This document shows positions 41,257 to 49,743 of a stretch of 64,000 nt of DNA, piece after piece (position 1 is the first letter of the stretch; every line of letters begins with the position of its first letter). Both the position numbers and the translations under genes were made by a program. The stretch spans positions 310,001-374,000 of the forward strand of contig NZ_FOHB01000003.1 of the NCBI RefSeq assembly GCF_900111375.1, written 5' to 3'. The notes under the pieces were generated by a model, which did not search any database, was not told where the DNA came from, and saw only the letters and a program-made list of their open reading frames with translations. This DNA comes from Pedococcus cremeus (lineage in GTDB: Bacteria > Actinomycetota > Actinomycetes > Actinomycetales > Dermatophilaceae).

Positions 41257-41724
41257 ATGGTGGACACGTACGCGCTGTACCGCCGCCTCGCGGCATACCC
41301 GCAGGGACGGCGGCTGTTCTCGCTCGTCTTCGAGCAGGCGGCGCCCTACTTCCGCACGTCGAGGCCGCGGTTCGTCGAGCTGCGCCCGCACCACGCCGAG
41401 CTGGTGGTGCGGAAGCGGCGCCGGGTGCAGAACCACCTCGGCACGGTGCACGTGATCGCCATCTGCAACGGCCTGGAGGCCGCGATGGGCGCCCTCGCGG
41501 AGGCGACGACCCCGCCCGGCCGGCGCTGGATCCCCAAGGGCATGAGCGTCGACTACACCGCGAAGGCCACCAGCGACATCCGCTGCATCGCCGAGACCGA
41601 CCCGCAGGACTGGGCCGACGGTGCGAGCGAGGTGCCCGTGCGGGTGCGTGCGCTGCGCGAGGACGGCACGCCCGTCGTGCAGGGCGTGATCCGCCTGCAC
41701 ATCTCGGACCGTCCGGCGCGCTAG
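41257..41724 (+). CDS. DUF4442 hotdog-fold thioesterase-like protein
   Basis: This 155-aa protein belongs to the DUF4442 group of hotdog-fold proteins related to acyl-CoA thioesterases. Conserved blocks are APYFRTSRPRFVELRPHHAE, VQNHLGTVHVIAICNGLEAA and WIPKGMSVDYTAKATSDIR. The asparagine-histidine pair in QNHLGTVH occupies the usual active-site region. It was probably recruited for fatty acyl turnover, but no pathway partner is nearby. Its TAG stop and the stop of the convergent phosphatase share the palindrome CTAG at 41721-41724. Confidence 0.82.
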   Translation: MVDTYALYRRLAAYPQGRRLFSLVFEQAAPYFRTSRPRFVELRPHHAELVVRKRRRVQNHLGTVHVIAICNGLEAAMGALAEATTPPGRRWIPKGMSVDYTAKATSDIRCIAETDPQDWADGASEVPVRVRALREDGTPVVQGVIRLHISDRPAR

Positions 41725-42506
41725 CCCACCAGGCTGGTGCGGAGGGCGGCGACCTGCTCCTCGGACCACCCCTGCTGGACCAGCCACCCGGGGGCCCCGC
41801 CGTACCTCTCCTCGAGGACCTCGAGGATGCGGGCCATCGTCTCGGGCTTGGGCAGGTGGTCCTCGATCGGCCGGCCGCGCAGGTTGTCGGCGTAGGCGGG
41901 GCGGCTGATGAGGCGTTCGACGATGCGCTCGATGCGCTCCGCCGTGGCGACGTAGTCGGCGACGATCTCCTCGGCCGGCACGCCGGCGACGGCCAGCGCC
42001 ATCCCGACGACGGTGCCGGTGCGGTCCTTGCCGGCCGCGCAGTGCACGACGGTGGCGCCCGGCGCCGTCGCGATGACGTGGAGGGCCGCGGCGACCGAGT
42101 CGGGCCGGTCGGCGAGGTAGCCGAGGTAGTGGCTGGCCCAGTAGTCGTCGTCGTGGCTCTTGAGCCGCTCGCGCGCGGCCTCCGTCTGCCAGGGGAGGAC
42201 GAGGGCGTCCTCGACGGTGACCTCGGTCTCGTCGTCGCGGAAGAGCGAGTGGCGGTGGTGGGTCAGCGGGGTCAGGGTCAGCGGCCCGGGTCCCTCGGCG
42301 TGGAACTCGACGTTGCTGCGCAGGTCGACGATGTCGGTGACGCCGAGGTCCTCCACGAGGCGCTTGACGTCGCGCTCGGTGAGGTCCTGGAGGTTGTCCG
42401 AGCGCAACAGGCGGCCGGTGCGCACGGTGCGCCCGTCAGCAGTGGGCAGCCCCCCGACATCCCGCATGTTCACGACGCCGTCGAGGTCCACCCATCCAAT
42501 GCTCAC
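41721..42506 (-). CDS. Tyrosine/lipid phosphatase (Y_phosphatase3 family)
   Basis: This 261-aa phosphatase of the PtpB/MptpB-like family carries the P-loop HCAAGKDRTG (CX5R) near residue 156, with catalytic Cys and Arg present. N-terminal features are NMRDVGGLPTADGR and LLRSDNLQDLTERD, followed by VTDIVDLRS. Substrates of relatives include phosphotyrosine and phosphoinositides. The GTG at 42506 has TAAGGT 6 nt upstream, so the mRNA is probably leaderless. It ends convergently with the DUF4442 gene. Confidence 0.9.
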   Translation of the reverse strand: MSIGWVDLDGVVNMRDVGGLPTADGRTVRTGRLLRSDNLQDLTERDVKRLVEDLGVTDIVDLRSNVEFHAEGPGPLTLTPLTHHRHSLFRDDETEVTVEDALVLPWQTEAARERLKSHDDDYWASHYLGYLADRPDSVAAALHVIATAPGATVVHCAAGKDRTGTVVGMALAVAGVPAEEIVADYVATAERIERIVERLISRPAYADNLRGRPIEDHLPKPETMARILEVLEERYGGAPGWLVQQGWSEEQVAALRTSLVG

Positions 42507-42512
42507 GGGCCG

Positions 42513-42518
42513 ACCTTA
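42513..42518 (-). promoter_or_regulatory. -10 element of leaderless phosphatase gene
   Basis: On the minus strand TAAGGT, 6-nt spacer CGGCCC, GTG at 42506. It lies in the 9-bp gap and 3' end of the upstream gene. Confidence 0.55.
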
Positions 42519-43472
42519 CGACGCCGCACCGTCAACCACCTGCCCGACTCCGTTGTCCCGCACCGCCCGCCACACCGCGTCGGCGACCACGAGGTCGCTC
42601 AGCCCGTTGCCGAGGTTCTGGCAGACCACCCGTCCCCGCGGGCTCTCGACGGCTGCTGGGCCGAGCAGGGCACCGGTCCACGTGGTCGGTGAGGGGTAGT
42701 CGCCGAGCTTCCGCTCCGCCCGCACGGCCTCGAACTGAGTGCGGTGGTCGGCCGCCAGCAGCGCGGTCGCGGCCAGGGCCGGCCCCACCGAGGTGGCGTA
42801 GTCCAGCGGCAGCAGCAGGGCGTCGTCGCGCACCCACGAAGGGTCCAGCTCGGCGCCCTCGACGCCGATGGAGAGCGCGGTGACGACGACGGCAGCGTCC
42901 CTCACCGCCGCTGCCGGGTCGGCCGCGGTGCGCAGCCGTATGCCGGGCGTCGCCTCCGCGGCCCAGGCCACCAGGGCGTCGCGCGCCTCCGGGCGGCGCG
43001 CCCAGACCACGACGTCGTCGCACCCGAGCGCCTCGAGCACCCGCAGGTGTGAGCGAGCCTGCACGCCGGCCCCTGTGATGGCCACCGGTCCGGGGCGGAC
43101 CGGCGCGAGGGCGCGCACGCAGGCACCGCTCACGGCAGCCGTGCGGGCGGCGGTGAGCTCGGCCGCCGGCATCAGGCACACCGGGAGCCCCGTCGCGCCG
43201 TCGTTGACGATCATCACGCCCGCCGCTGTCGGCAGCCCGCGTGAGGGGTTGTCGGGGAAGATGCTGATCCACTTGCAGCCCAGCAGCCCGCGCTCGGGCC
43301 ACGCGGCGGGCATGGCGTTGGCGAACGTGCCGGGCAGCGTGTGCACGGCCGGCTTGGGCGGCACCTCCGCCCTTCCGTCGGCCAGGGCCGTGAGGGCGGC
43401 CGCGACGAGCTCGACGCACTCCTCGGGACGGGGGAGCAGCCGGCGGACGTCGTCTTCGGTCAGCACGCGCAT
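42516..43472 (-). CDS. Ornithine cyclodeaminase / mu-crystallin family oxidoreductase
   Basis: This 318-aa NAD(P)-dependent enzyme has the family start VLTEDDVRRLLPRPEECVEL. The substrate region LGCKWISIFPDNPSRGLP contains the conserved Lys. AELTAARTAAVSGACVRALA precedes the Rossmann motif ITGAGVQARSHL near residue 130. The C-terminal block QNLGNGLSDLVVADAVW is also typical. Members include ornithine cyclodeaminase, alanine dehydrogenase and ketimine reductases; which reaction applies here is unclear. The ATG has TAGGTT 6 nt upstream, so it has its own promoter. Confidence 0.9.
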   Translation of the reverse strand: MRVLTEDDVRRLLPRPEECVELVAAALTALADGRAEVPPKPAVHTLPGTFANAMPAAWPERGLLGCKWISIFPDNPSRGLPTAAGVMIVNDGATGLPVCLMPAAELTAARTAAVSGACVRALAPVRPGPVAITGAGVQARSHLRVLEALGCDDVVVWARRPEARDALVAWAAEATPGIRLRTAADPAAAVRDAAVVVTALSIGVEGAELDPSWVRDDALLLPLDYATSVGPALAATALLAADHRTQFEAVRAERKLGDYPSPTTWTGALLGPAAVESPRGRVVCQNLGNGLSDLVVADAVWRAVRDNGVGQVVDGAAS

Positions 43473-43478
43473 CGGCCC

Positions 43479-43484
43479 AACCTA
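43479..43484 (-). promoter_or_regulatory. -10 element of leaderless ornithine-cyclodeaminase-like gene
   Basis: On the minus strand TAGGTT, 6-nt spacer GGGCCG, ATG at 43472. It is divergent from the hemW element at 43515, with 30 bp between the two hexamers. Confidence 0.58.
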
Positions 43485-43514
43485 CCGACGGCAAGGCCGC
43501 CGCTTCGTGGATGG

Positions 43515-43520
43515 GACAAT
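43515..43520 (+). promoter_or_regulatory. -10-like element of hemW
   Basis: GACAAT, 6-nt spacer GGGCCC, ATG at 43527. Confidence 0.45.
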
Positions 43521-43526
43521 GGGCCC

Positions 43527-44753
43527 ATGCCGAGCACGCTGCCCGAGGGCGACCCCGCGCCGCCCGACGGGCGCCTCCCCGACGCGGCCCTGGCGACCCT
43601 GCACGACCGACCGTTCGGCGTCTACCTGCACGTGCCGTTCTGCTCGGTGCGCTGCGGCTACTGCGACTTCAACACCTACACGCTGACCGAGCTGGGGGCC
43701 GACGGCGCCAGCGTCGCCACGTTCGCCGACGCCGCGGTGCGCGAGCTGCGCCTCGCCGGCACCGTGCTCGGGGACACCCCGCCGGTCGACACGGTGTTCG
43801 TCGGTGGAGGCACCCCGACGATGCTCGCCGCAGACGACCTGGTGCGCATGCTCGACGGCGTCCGTGAGGTCTTCGGCCTGGCCCCCGACGCCGAGGTGAC
43901 CACGGAGGCCAACCCCGACTCCGTGACCCCCGAGTCGCTGCACCGCCTCGCCGAGGGCGGCTTCACGCGGGTGTCGGTCGGCATGCAGTCGGCGGTGCCC
44001 CACGTGCTGCGCGTGCTCGAGCGCACCCACCAGCCGGCGAACGTCGCCCGGGCCGTGGCCGCGGCGAAGGACGCGGGGCTGCAGGCGAGCGTCGACCTCA
44101 TCTACGGCACCCCCGGCGAGAGCGTCGGCGACTGGCGCACCAGCCTCGAGGCCGCCATCGCCCTCGAGCCCGACCACGTGTCCGCCTACGCCCTCGTCGT
44201 CGAGGAGGGCACCAAGCTCGCGGCCCAGGTGCGGCGCGGCCAGGTGCCCGCGCCCGAGGACGACGACGAGGCGGCCAAGTACGAGGTCGCCGACGAGCTG
44301 CTCGGCGCGGCCGGGTTCGAGTGGTACGAGGTCAGCAACTGGGCGACCACCCCCGCCGCCCGCTGCCGCCACAACGAGGGCTACTGGGCCGACGGGAACT
44401 GGTGGGGCGTGGGCCCGGGGGCGCACAGCCACGTCGGCGGCGTGCGCTGGTGGAACGTCAAGCACCCCAACGCGTATGCCGGTCGGCTGGCTTCCGGGGC
44501 GTCACCGGCCGCCGGCCGCGAGACGCTCACCGGCGAGCAGCGCTACGACGAGCGGGTGCTCCTCGGTGTGCGGCTCGTCGACGGGCTGCCGCTGGGCGAC
44601 CTGCGCGAGGACGGGCGTCGGGCGGTCGCGGGGCTCATCGCCGACGGCCTGCTCGACGGGCCGGCCGCGCTGCGCCGCTCCGTGGCGGTGCTCACCCTGC
44701 GCGGCCGGCTGCTCGCCGACACCGTCGTGATGCGCCTGCTCGGCGTTCGCTGA
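43527..44753 (+). CDS. hemW: Heme chaperone HemW (radical SAM)
   Basis: HemW (formerly annotated as a coproporphyrinogen III oxidase homologue) binds heme and a 4Fe-4S cluster for heme trafficking. The 408-aa protein has VYLHVPFCSVRCGYCDFNTY with the CxxxCxxC cluster motif near residue 45. VFVGGGTPTML, TTEANPDSVTPE and RVSVGMQSAVPHVLRVLERT follow. The extra cysteine of true HemN is absent. The C-terminal HemN domain includes YEVSNWATTPAARCRHNEGYW. The ATG at 43527 is chosen on conservation and promoter spacing. It is followed by 19-bp repeats and a convergent DUF4870 gene. Confidence 0.95.
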   Translation: MPSTLPEGDPAPPDGRLPDAALATLHDRPFGVYLHVPFCSVRCGYCDFNTYTLTELGADGASVATFADAAVRELRLAGTVLGDTPPVDTVFVGGGTPTMLAADDLVRMLDGVREVFGLAPDAEVTTEANPDSVTPESLHRLAEGGFTRVSVGMQSAVPHVLRVLERTHQPANVARAVAAAKDAGLQASVDLIYGTPGESVGDWRTSLEAAIALEPDHVSAYALVVEEGTKLAAQVRRGQVPAPEDDDEAAKYEVADELLGAAGFEWYEVSNWATTPAARCRHNEGYWADGNWWGVGPGAHSHVGGVRWWNVKHPNAYAGRLASGASPAAGRETLTGEQRYDERVLLGVRLVDGLPLGDLREDGRRAVAGLIADGLLDGPAALRRSVAVLTLRGRLLADTVVMRLLGVR

Positions 44754-44770
44754 CCGTCGAGCCTCTCTCG

Positions 44771-44827
44771 GGCCTACTTCACCCAGTCCGGCCTACTTCA
44801 CCCAGTCCGGCCTACTTCACCCAGTCC
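44771..44827. repeat. 19-bp tandem repeat: triplicated 3' end of the DUF4870 gene
   Basis: Three exact copies of GGCCTACTTCACCCAGTCC at 44771, 44790 and 44809. The copy nearest the gene holds its last codons (DWVK) and TAG stop; the other two repeat them downstream. Confidence 0.92.
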
Positions 44828-45540
44828 GGGGTGAGCGGGTAGCGGTACCACTTGCCGTTGTTGGCCTCGATCGCCGCCACGATCTGGAGGACGATCGCCG
44901 CGATGCCGATGGCGATCGCGGTGAAGATGCCGATGACGACGAACATCAGCGGGATCGAGATCAGCAGGCCGATCGCCACGATGATCTGGAAGTTGAGCGC
45001 CTGGGCGGCGTGGTGGCGCACGAACGGGCCGCGGTCGCGGAAGACCAGGTAGATCACCAGCGGGCCGAGGAACGGCAGGCCGACGAAGGAGGCCAGGAAC
45101 GGCGAGAGGTGCGCCGCGATCGACCAGGTCCGCTCGTCGCTGGGGGAGAGCTGGTTCGGCGCCCCGTAGCCCGGCTGGCCGTACGGCTGCTGGTAGCCCT
45201 GCTGCTGGTAGCCCTGCTGCGCGTACCCCTGCTGGTAGCCCTGGTCGTAGCCCTGCTGCTGGTACGCCGACTGCTCGGCCGGCTGCCCGTAGGCCGTCTG
45301 CTCCGTCGGCTGCCCGTAGGCCGTCTGCTCACCCGGCTGTTCGTAGGACGGCTGCTCATACGCTGGTTGCTCGGACGCCGGCTGCTGGTCAGCGGGCTGC
45401 ACGTAGGGCGGCGACTGGTCGCCCGGCTCCTCGTAGGCCGGCTGGTCGGCAGGCTGCTCGACGACGGGCGGCTCGCCCGACTGCACCGGCTCGTCCTGCG
45501 CGCGCCGGGGCTCCGGGGTGGACGGCGTGTTCTCGCTCAT
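44812..45540 (-). CDS. DUF4870 membrane protein with Gln/Tyr/Pro-rich N-terminus
   Basis: This 242-aa protein has two parts. Residues 1-135 are a low-complexity, probably disordered region rich in Gln, Pro, Tyr, Glu and Ala with repeated AYGQP and QQGYQ units. Residues 140-242 are the DUF4870 domain: SDERTWSIAAHLSPFLASFV, LPFLGPLVIYLVFRDRGPFV, RHHAAQALNFQI and two more membrane helices. Function is unknown; the family has about three membrane segments. GAGGAGA precedes the ATG. Its last codons are triplicated in the convergent gap with hemW. Confidence 0.85.
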   Translation of the reverse strand: MSENTPSTPEPRRAQDEPVQSGEPPVVEQPADQPAYEEPGDQSPPYVQPADQQPASEQPAYEQPSYEQPGEQTAYGQPTEQTAYGQPAEQSAYQQQGYDQGYQQGYAQQGYQQQGYQQPYGQPGYGAPNQLSPSDERTWSIAAHLSPFLASFVGLPFLGPLVIYLVFRDRGPFVRHHAAQALNFQIIVAIGLLISIPLMFVVIGIFTAIAIGIAAIVLQIVAAIEANNGKWYRYPLTPDWVK

Positions 45541-45662
45541 GGCTCTTCTCTCCTCGTGGTCTCGGCACCAGTCAACCGCAGATGGGCTGCCCGTCACCCG
45601 GCTTTGAGGGTGCGCTCAGGGAACGGTCCGGGTAACCCCTGAGGCCAGGGCGTCCGGCGAGG

Positions 45663-46541
45663 TCAGTGCCCGGGCTCGGTGACGAAGTCGATGAGCTCCT
45701 CGACGCTGGCGAGGAGGGTCGGCTCGAGGTCGGCGTAGGTGCGCACCGTGCCGAGGATCTGCTTCCAGGCCCGGGCGATGTCGGCCTGGCTCTGGTGCGG
45801 CCAGCCGAGGTGCGCGCAGATGCCGTGCTTCCAGGAGGTGCCGCGCGGGATCACCGGCCAGGCCTGCAGCCCCAGGCGGTCGGGGCGCACGGACTGCCAC
45901 ACGTCGACGTACGGGTGTCCGAGGATCTTGACGTGCGCGGCATACGGCTGGAGGCGGCGTGCCGCCTCGACCACGCGCTGCTCCTTCGTGCCGGCGACGA
46001 GGTGGTCGACGAGCACGCCCATCCGGCGCCCGGGGCCGGGCTGGAAGTCGCGGATCGCGGCCTCGAGGTCGTCGACGCCGTCGAGCATCTCGACGACGAC
46101 GCCCTCGACGCGCAGGTCGTGGCCCCACACGCGCTCCACGAGCTCGGCGTCGTGCCGGCCCTCGACGAAGATGCGGGAGCCGCTGGCCACCTTGGCCTTG
46201 GCGCCGTGCACGGCGAGGGAGCCGCTGGCCGTGCGCGAGGCCGCCTGCCGGGCGGCGGCCACCTGCGCGCGGGCCGCGGCCCTCGGCGGCGTGAGCACCA
46301 CGGGGCGGCCGTCGAGGAGGAAGCCCGGCCCGAGCGGGAAGCCCTTCGAGCGGCCCCGGCGGTCCTCGAGGTGCACCACGTGCATGCCGCCGGCCTTCTC
46401 GACCCGGGTGACCGCGCCGCACCAGCCGGTGTCGACGTCCTCGACCACGAGACCGGTCTCGGCCTCGACCTCCTTGGAGCGTCCGTTGCGGGGGACCCGC
46501 CAGTCGCCGGCGAGCACGTCGGGGCCATACCTGTCAGTCAC
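45663..46541 (-). CDS. DUF3097 protein with TOPRIM-like motifs
   Basis: This 292-aa actinobacterial protein of unknown function matches DUF3097. It begins TDRYGPDVLAGDWRVPR. Residues 125-215 contain RIFVEGRHDAELVERVWG and RMGVLVDHLVAGTKEQRVV, which resemble the Glu and Asp-x-His/Asp motifs of TOPRIM nucleases or topoisomerases. DVWQSVRPDRLGLQAWPVIP and GTSWKHGICAHLGWP follow. The GTG at 46541 has TACCCT 6 nt upstream. It lies between DUF4870 and hrcA, a common location near hemW-hrcA in actinobacteria. Confidence 0.85.
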   Translation of the reverse strand: MTDRYGPDVLAGDWRVPRNGRSKEVEAETGLVVEDVDTGWCGAVTRVEKAGGMHVVHLEDRRGRSKGFPLGPGFLLDGRPVVLTPPRAAARAQVAAARQAASRTASGSLAVHGAKAKVASGSRIFVEGRHDAELVERVWGHDLRVEGVVVEMLDGVDDLEAAIRDFQPGPGRRMGVLVDHLVAGTKEQRVVEAARRLQPYAAHVKILGHPYVDVWQSVRPDRLGLQAWPVIPRGTSWKHGICAHLGWPHQSQADIARAWKQILGTVRTYADLEPTLLASVEELIDFVTEPGH

Positions 46542-46547
46542 CGGGGA

Positions 46548-46553
46548 AGGGTA
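46548..46553 (-). promoter_or_regulatory. -10 element of leaderless DUF3097 gene
   Basis: On the minus strand TACCCT, 6-nt spacer TCCCCG, GTG at 46541. Confidence 0.58.
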
Positions 46554-46617
46554 TGCGGGAGCTCGCCGGGGCCGGAGCGGACGCGCCGCGGAATCGTCGT
46601 GGAGGCGACTCTCGACG

Positions 46618-46623
46618 TAGACT
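46618..46623 (+). promoter_or_regulatory. -10 element of the hrcA-dnaJ promoter
   Basis: TAGACT abuts the CIRCE element, so the transcript start falls inside CIRCE. This is the usual arrangement for HrcA repression. Confidence 0.6.
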
Positions 46624-46649
46624 TGGCACTCGACAGGCGTGAGTGCCAG
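46623..46649 (+). promoter_or_regulatory. CIRCE element (HrcA operator)
   Basis: TTGGCACTC-N9-GAGTGCCAG matches the CIRCE consensus TTAGCACTC-N9-GAGTGCTAA at 15 of 18 positions. It sits 46 bp before the hrcA start and predicts autorepression relieved by heat. Confidence 0.92.
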
Positions 46650-46695
46650 ACCAGAACCACAGTCGGACCACCACCGGACGCGACGGGAGGACTGC

Positions 46696-47727
46696 ATGAG
46701 CGAGGAGCGCCGTCTGGCCGTGCTGCGGGCCATCGTCCAGGACTACGTCCAGACGTCCGAGCCGGTCGGGTCCAAGGCCCTGCTGGAGCGCCACCAGCTG
46801 GGCGTCTCGGCTGCCACCGTGCGCAACGACATGGCCGTCCTCGAGGAGGAGGGCCTCATCGCCGCGCCGCACACGAGTGCCGGCCGGATACCCACCGACG
46901 CCGGCTACCGGCTGTTCGTCGACCGGCTCAGTGCGGTGAAGCCGCTCAGCACCGCCGAGCGGGCCGCGATCTCGCAGTTCCTCGAGGGCGCCGTCGACCT
47001 CGACGACGTCGTCGACCGCACCGTGCGCCTGCTGGCGTCGCTGACCCGGCAGGTCGCGGTCATGCAGTACCCGTCGCTGACGCGTTCCACCGTGCGGCAC
47101 GTCGAGCTGGTGCCCATCGGCTCCTCACGCCTGATGGTGGTGCTGATCGTCAACACCGGCCGCGTCGAGCAGCGGGTGCTCGAGTCGGCGCACGACCTGC
47201 TCACCGCCGAGGGTGAGGACCTGCTCGCCCGGGTGCGGGGTGGGGTCAACGCCGAGGCGGTGGGCAAGCGGCTCGTCGACGCGGCCGCGGCGCTGGAGGA
47301 CCTCCCGGAGAAGTTCGTTCCCGCCGAGCGCGACCTGGTCCGTGCCGTGGCACGCTCCCTCGAGGACGCCCTGGTCGAGGAGCGCGAGGAGCGGGTCGTG
47401 CTGGCCGGCACCTCCAACCTCGCCCGGTTCGGGACCGACTTCCCGCTCACCATCGGCCCGGTGCTCGAAGCCCTGGAGCAGCACGTCGTGCTGCTGAAGC
47501 TGCTGGGGGAGGCGCACATCGGGCCCGATGCCGTCGCCGTGCGCATCGGGCACGAGAACCCGTATGCCGGGCTGCAGTCGACCTCGGTGGTCTCCACCGA
47601 GTACGGCACCGGCGCGGACCTCGTCGCCGGCATCGGCGTCGTGGGCCCGACCCGGATGGACTACCCGACCGCCATGGCCTCGGTGCGCGCCGTCGCGGCA
47701 TACGTCTCGCGCATCCTGTCCCAATGA
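46696..47727 (+). CDS. hrcA: Heat-inducible transcription repressor HrcA
   Basis: HrcA binds CIRCE and represses class I heat-shock genes; GroEL aids its folding. The 343-aa protein has an N-terminal winged helix with [20 protein letters not shown] and [20 protein letters not shown]. The wing [19 protein letters not shown] follows. The C-terminal domain ends with [26 protein letters not shown] lies 7 nt before the ATG. A CIRCE element upstream confirms the role. It heads hrcA-dnaJ-rsmE. Confidence 0.97.
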   Translation: MSEERRLAVLRAIVQDYVQTSEPVGSKALLERHQLGVSAATVRNDMAVLEEEGLIAAPHTSAGRIPTDAGYRLFVDRLSAVKPLSTAERAAISQFLEGAVDLDDVVDRTVRLLASLTRQVAVMQYPSLTRSTVRHVELVPIGSSRLMVVLIVNTGRVEQRVLESAHDLLTAEGEDLLARVRGGVNAEAVGKRLVDAAAALEDLPEKFVPAERDLVRAVARSLEDALVEEREERVVLAGTSNLARFGTDFPLTIGPVLEALEQHVVLLKLLGEAHIGPDAVAVRIGHENPYAGLQSTSVVSTEYGTGADLVAGIGVVGPTRMDYPTAMASVRAVAAYVSRILSQ

Positions 47728-47763
47728 CGCCCCCTGTCCATGACACCCCCCTGTCCGTGACCG
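47715..47763 (+). repeat. Imperfect 17-18 bp tandem repeat over the hrcA stop codon
   Basis: CCTGTCC recurs at 47715, 47733 and 47750, each followed within 1-3 nt by TGAC. The first TGA is the hrcA stop. Confidence 0.7.
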
Positions 47764-47814
47764 TCGCGCACCTGCGCGGCACACTCGAAACAGCATGACT
47801 GAGAAGGACATTCG

Positions 47815-48939
47815 TTGAACGACTACTACGCCGACCTCGGTGTCTCCCGGGACGCCACGGCCGAGGAGATCAAGCGCGCCTACCGCAAGCAGGCCCGCAA
47901 GCTCCACCCGGACGTCAACCCGGGCCCGGAGGCCGAGGAGCAGTTCAAGCGGGTCTCGCAGGCCTACGACGTCCTCGGTGACCCCGAGAAGCGCCGCAAC
48001 TACGACATGGGCGCCGACCCCTATGCCAGCGGGGCCGCCGCCTTCGGCCAGGGCTTCTCGTTCAGCGACATCATGGACGCGTTCTTCGGCGCCGGTGCCG
48101 GCGCGGCCCAGCGTGGGCCGCGGTCCCGCCAGCGGCGCGGCCAAGACGCCCTGGTGCGCCTCGACATCGACCTCGCGGACGCGGTGTTCGGCGCCGAGAG
48201 CGAGCTGACCCTCGAGACCGCGGTGGTGTGCGAGACCTGCCACGGCGACGGGGCACAGCCGGGCACGTCGCGGCGCACCTGTGACGTCTGTGGCGGCCGC
48301 GGCGAGATCCAGCAGGTGCAGCGCTCCTTCCTCGGCCAGGTGATGACCAGCCGTCCGTGCATGACCTGCCACGGCTACGGCGAGGTGCTCGTCAGTCCCT
48401 GCTTCGAGTGCTCCGGCGACGGCCGGGTGCGCACCCGCCGCACGCTGAAGATCAAGGTGCCGGCCGGCGTCGACACCGGCACCCGCATCCAGCTCGCCGG
48501 CGAGGGCGAGGTCGGCCCCGGCGGCGGTCCCGCCGGTGACCTCTACGTCGAGGTCGCGGTGCGCCCGCACGCCACCTTCCAGCGGCGCGGCGACGACCTG
48601 CACTGCACCATCGAGCTTCCGATGACCGCAGCCGCGCTCGGCACCACGGCCAAGCTCGACACGTTCGACGGCACCAACGAGCTCGAGGTCCGCCCGGGCA
48701 CCCAGCCCGGCGACGTCATGACCCTGCGCGGGCTCGGCGTCACCCACCTGCGGGGCTCCGGTCGCGGCGACCTCGTCGTGCACGTCAACGTCATCACCCC
48801 GACCCGGCTCGACGCCGAGCAGGAGGAGCTGCTGCGCCAGTTCGCCACGCTGCGCGGTGAGGAGCGGCCCGAGGGCCACCTCGCGCCCGCGGGCCACGGC
48901 CTCTTCGGCAAGCTGCGCGACGCCCTCAAGGGCAAGTGA
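47815..48939 (+). CDS. dnaJ: Molecular chaperone DnaJ (DnaJ2)
   Basis: This is a type I J-domain protein of 374 aa. The J domain (residues 2-66) contains HPD in KLHPDVNPGPEA. A Gly/Phe region, GAAAFGQGFSFSDIMDAFFG, follows. The zinc-binding domain has four CxxCxGxG-type repeats (CETCHGDG, CDVCGGRG, CMTCHGYG, CFECSGDG), and substrate-binding beta domains follow. The TTG start is supported by GAAGGAC upstream and the fixed N-terminus NDYYADLGV. In actinobacteria the copy next to hrcA is DnaJ2, distinct from the dnaK-linked DnaJ1. Confidence 0.96.
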   Translation: MNDYYADLGVSRDATAEEIKRAYRKQARKLHPDVNPGPEAEEQFKRVSQAYDVLGDPEKRRNYDMGADPYASGAAAFGQGFSFSDIMDAFFGAGAGAAQRGPRSRQRRGQDALVRLDIDLADAVFGAESELTLETAVVCETCHGDGAQPGTSRRTCDVCGGRGEIQQVQRSFLGQVMTSRPCMTCHGYGEVLVSPCFECSGDGRVRTRRTLKIKVPAGVDTGTRIQLAGEGEVGPGGGPAGDLYVEVAVRPHATFQRRGDDLHCTIELPMTAAALGTTAKLDTFDGTNELEVRPGTQPGDVMTLRGLGVTHLRGSGRGDLVVHVNVITPTRLDAEQEELLRQFATLRGEERPEGHLAPAGHGLFGKLRDALKGK

Positions 48940-48973
48940 CGCCGCCGCCGCCGCCACAGACAGGCCGTATGCC

Positions 48974-49717
48974 GTGACGCTGCCGCTGTTCCTCGTCGCG
49001 CCCGAGCGGCTGGCCGGCGTGCGTGCCGGCGGCTCGGTGGTGCTCGACGGCCCCGAGGGCCGCCACGCCGCCACCGTGCGACGCATCGGGGTGGGCGAGT
49101 CGGTGCTGCTCTCCGACGGGCGGGGCACCCGCGCCACGGCCGAGGTGGTGGCGGCCGGGAAGGCGGAGCTCGAGCTGACCGTCACCGCGGTGGAGGAGGA
49201 CCCGGAGCCTGCCCTGCGGCTGGTGCTGGTGCAGGCGCTCGCCAAGGCCGACCGCGACGACCAGGCCATCGAGTCGGCGACGGAGCTCGGCGTCGACGAG
49301 GTCGTGCCCTGGCAGGCGGCCCGCAGCATCGTCGTCTGGCGCGGCGACCGGGCGGCCAAGGCGCTGCGCAAGTGGGAGTCGGTCGTCACCGCCGCGGCGA
49401 AGCAGTCGCGGCGCAGCCGGGTGCCGGTCGTCGCCGAGCCGGTGGGCCAGCGGGGGCTGGTCGAGCGCATCCGCGACAGTGCCCTGGCCCTGGTGCTCCA
49501 CGAGGACGCCACGGCGCCGCTCGCCGGTCAGTCCCTGCCCGACACGGGCGACGTGCTCGTGGTGGTGGGTCCCGAGGGTGGCATCAGCCCCGAGGAGCTG
49601 GCCGCCTTCGAGGAGGCCGGCGCGGTCCCGGTGCGCCTGGGCCCGACCGTGCTCCGGTCGTCGAGCGCCGGACCGGCCGCCCTCGCCGTGCTCAGCGCCG
49701 CGTCACGCTGGCGCTGA
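48974..49717 (+). CDS. rsmE: 16S rRNA (uracil-1498-N3)-methyltransferase RsmE
   Basis: RsmE is a SPOUT-class methyltransferase of 247 aa. The N-terminal PUA-like part has LPLFLVAPERLAGVRAG and GPEGRHAATVRRIGVGE. The catalytic part has LVQALAKADRDDQAIESATE, ELGVDEVVPWQAARSI and KAKK-like WESVVTAAAKQSRRSRVP. The knot motif VVVGPEGGISPEELAAF ends it. The GTG at 48974 follows a GCC run and a GTATGCC copy 1 nt upstream. It is the third gene of hrcA-dnaJ-rsmE, the usual actinobacterial order. Confidence 0.94.
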   Translation: MTLPLFLVAPERLAGVRAGGSVVLDGPEGRHAATVRRIGVGESVLLSDGRGTRATAEVVAAGKAELELTVTAVEEDPEPALRLVLVQALAKADRDDQAIESATELGVDEVVPWQAARSIVVWRGDRAAKALRKWESVVTAAAKQSRRSRVPVVAEPVGQRGLVERIRDSALALVLHEDATAPLAGQSLPDTGDVLVVVGPEGGISPEELAAFEEAGAVPVRLGPTVLRSSSAGPAALAVLSAASRWR

Positions 49718-49743
49718 CGTCGCCAGCGCGCCGAGGAGTGGGC

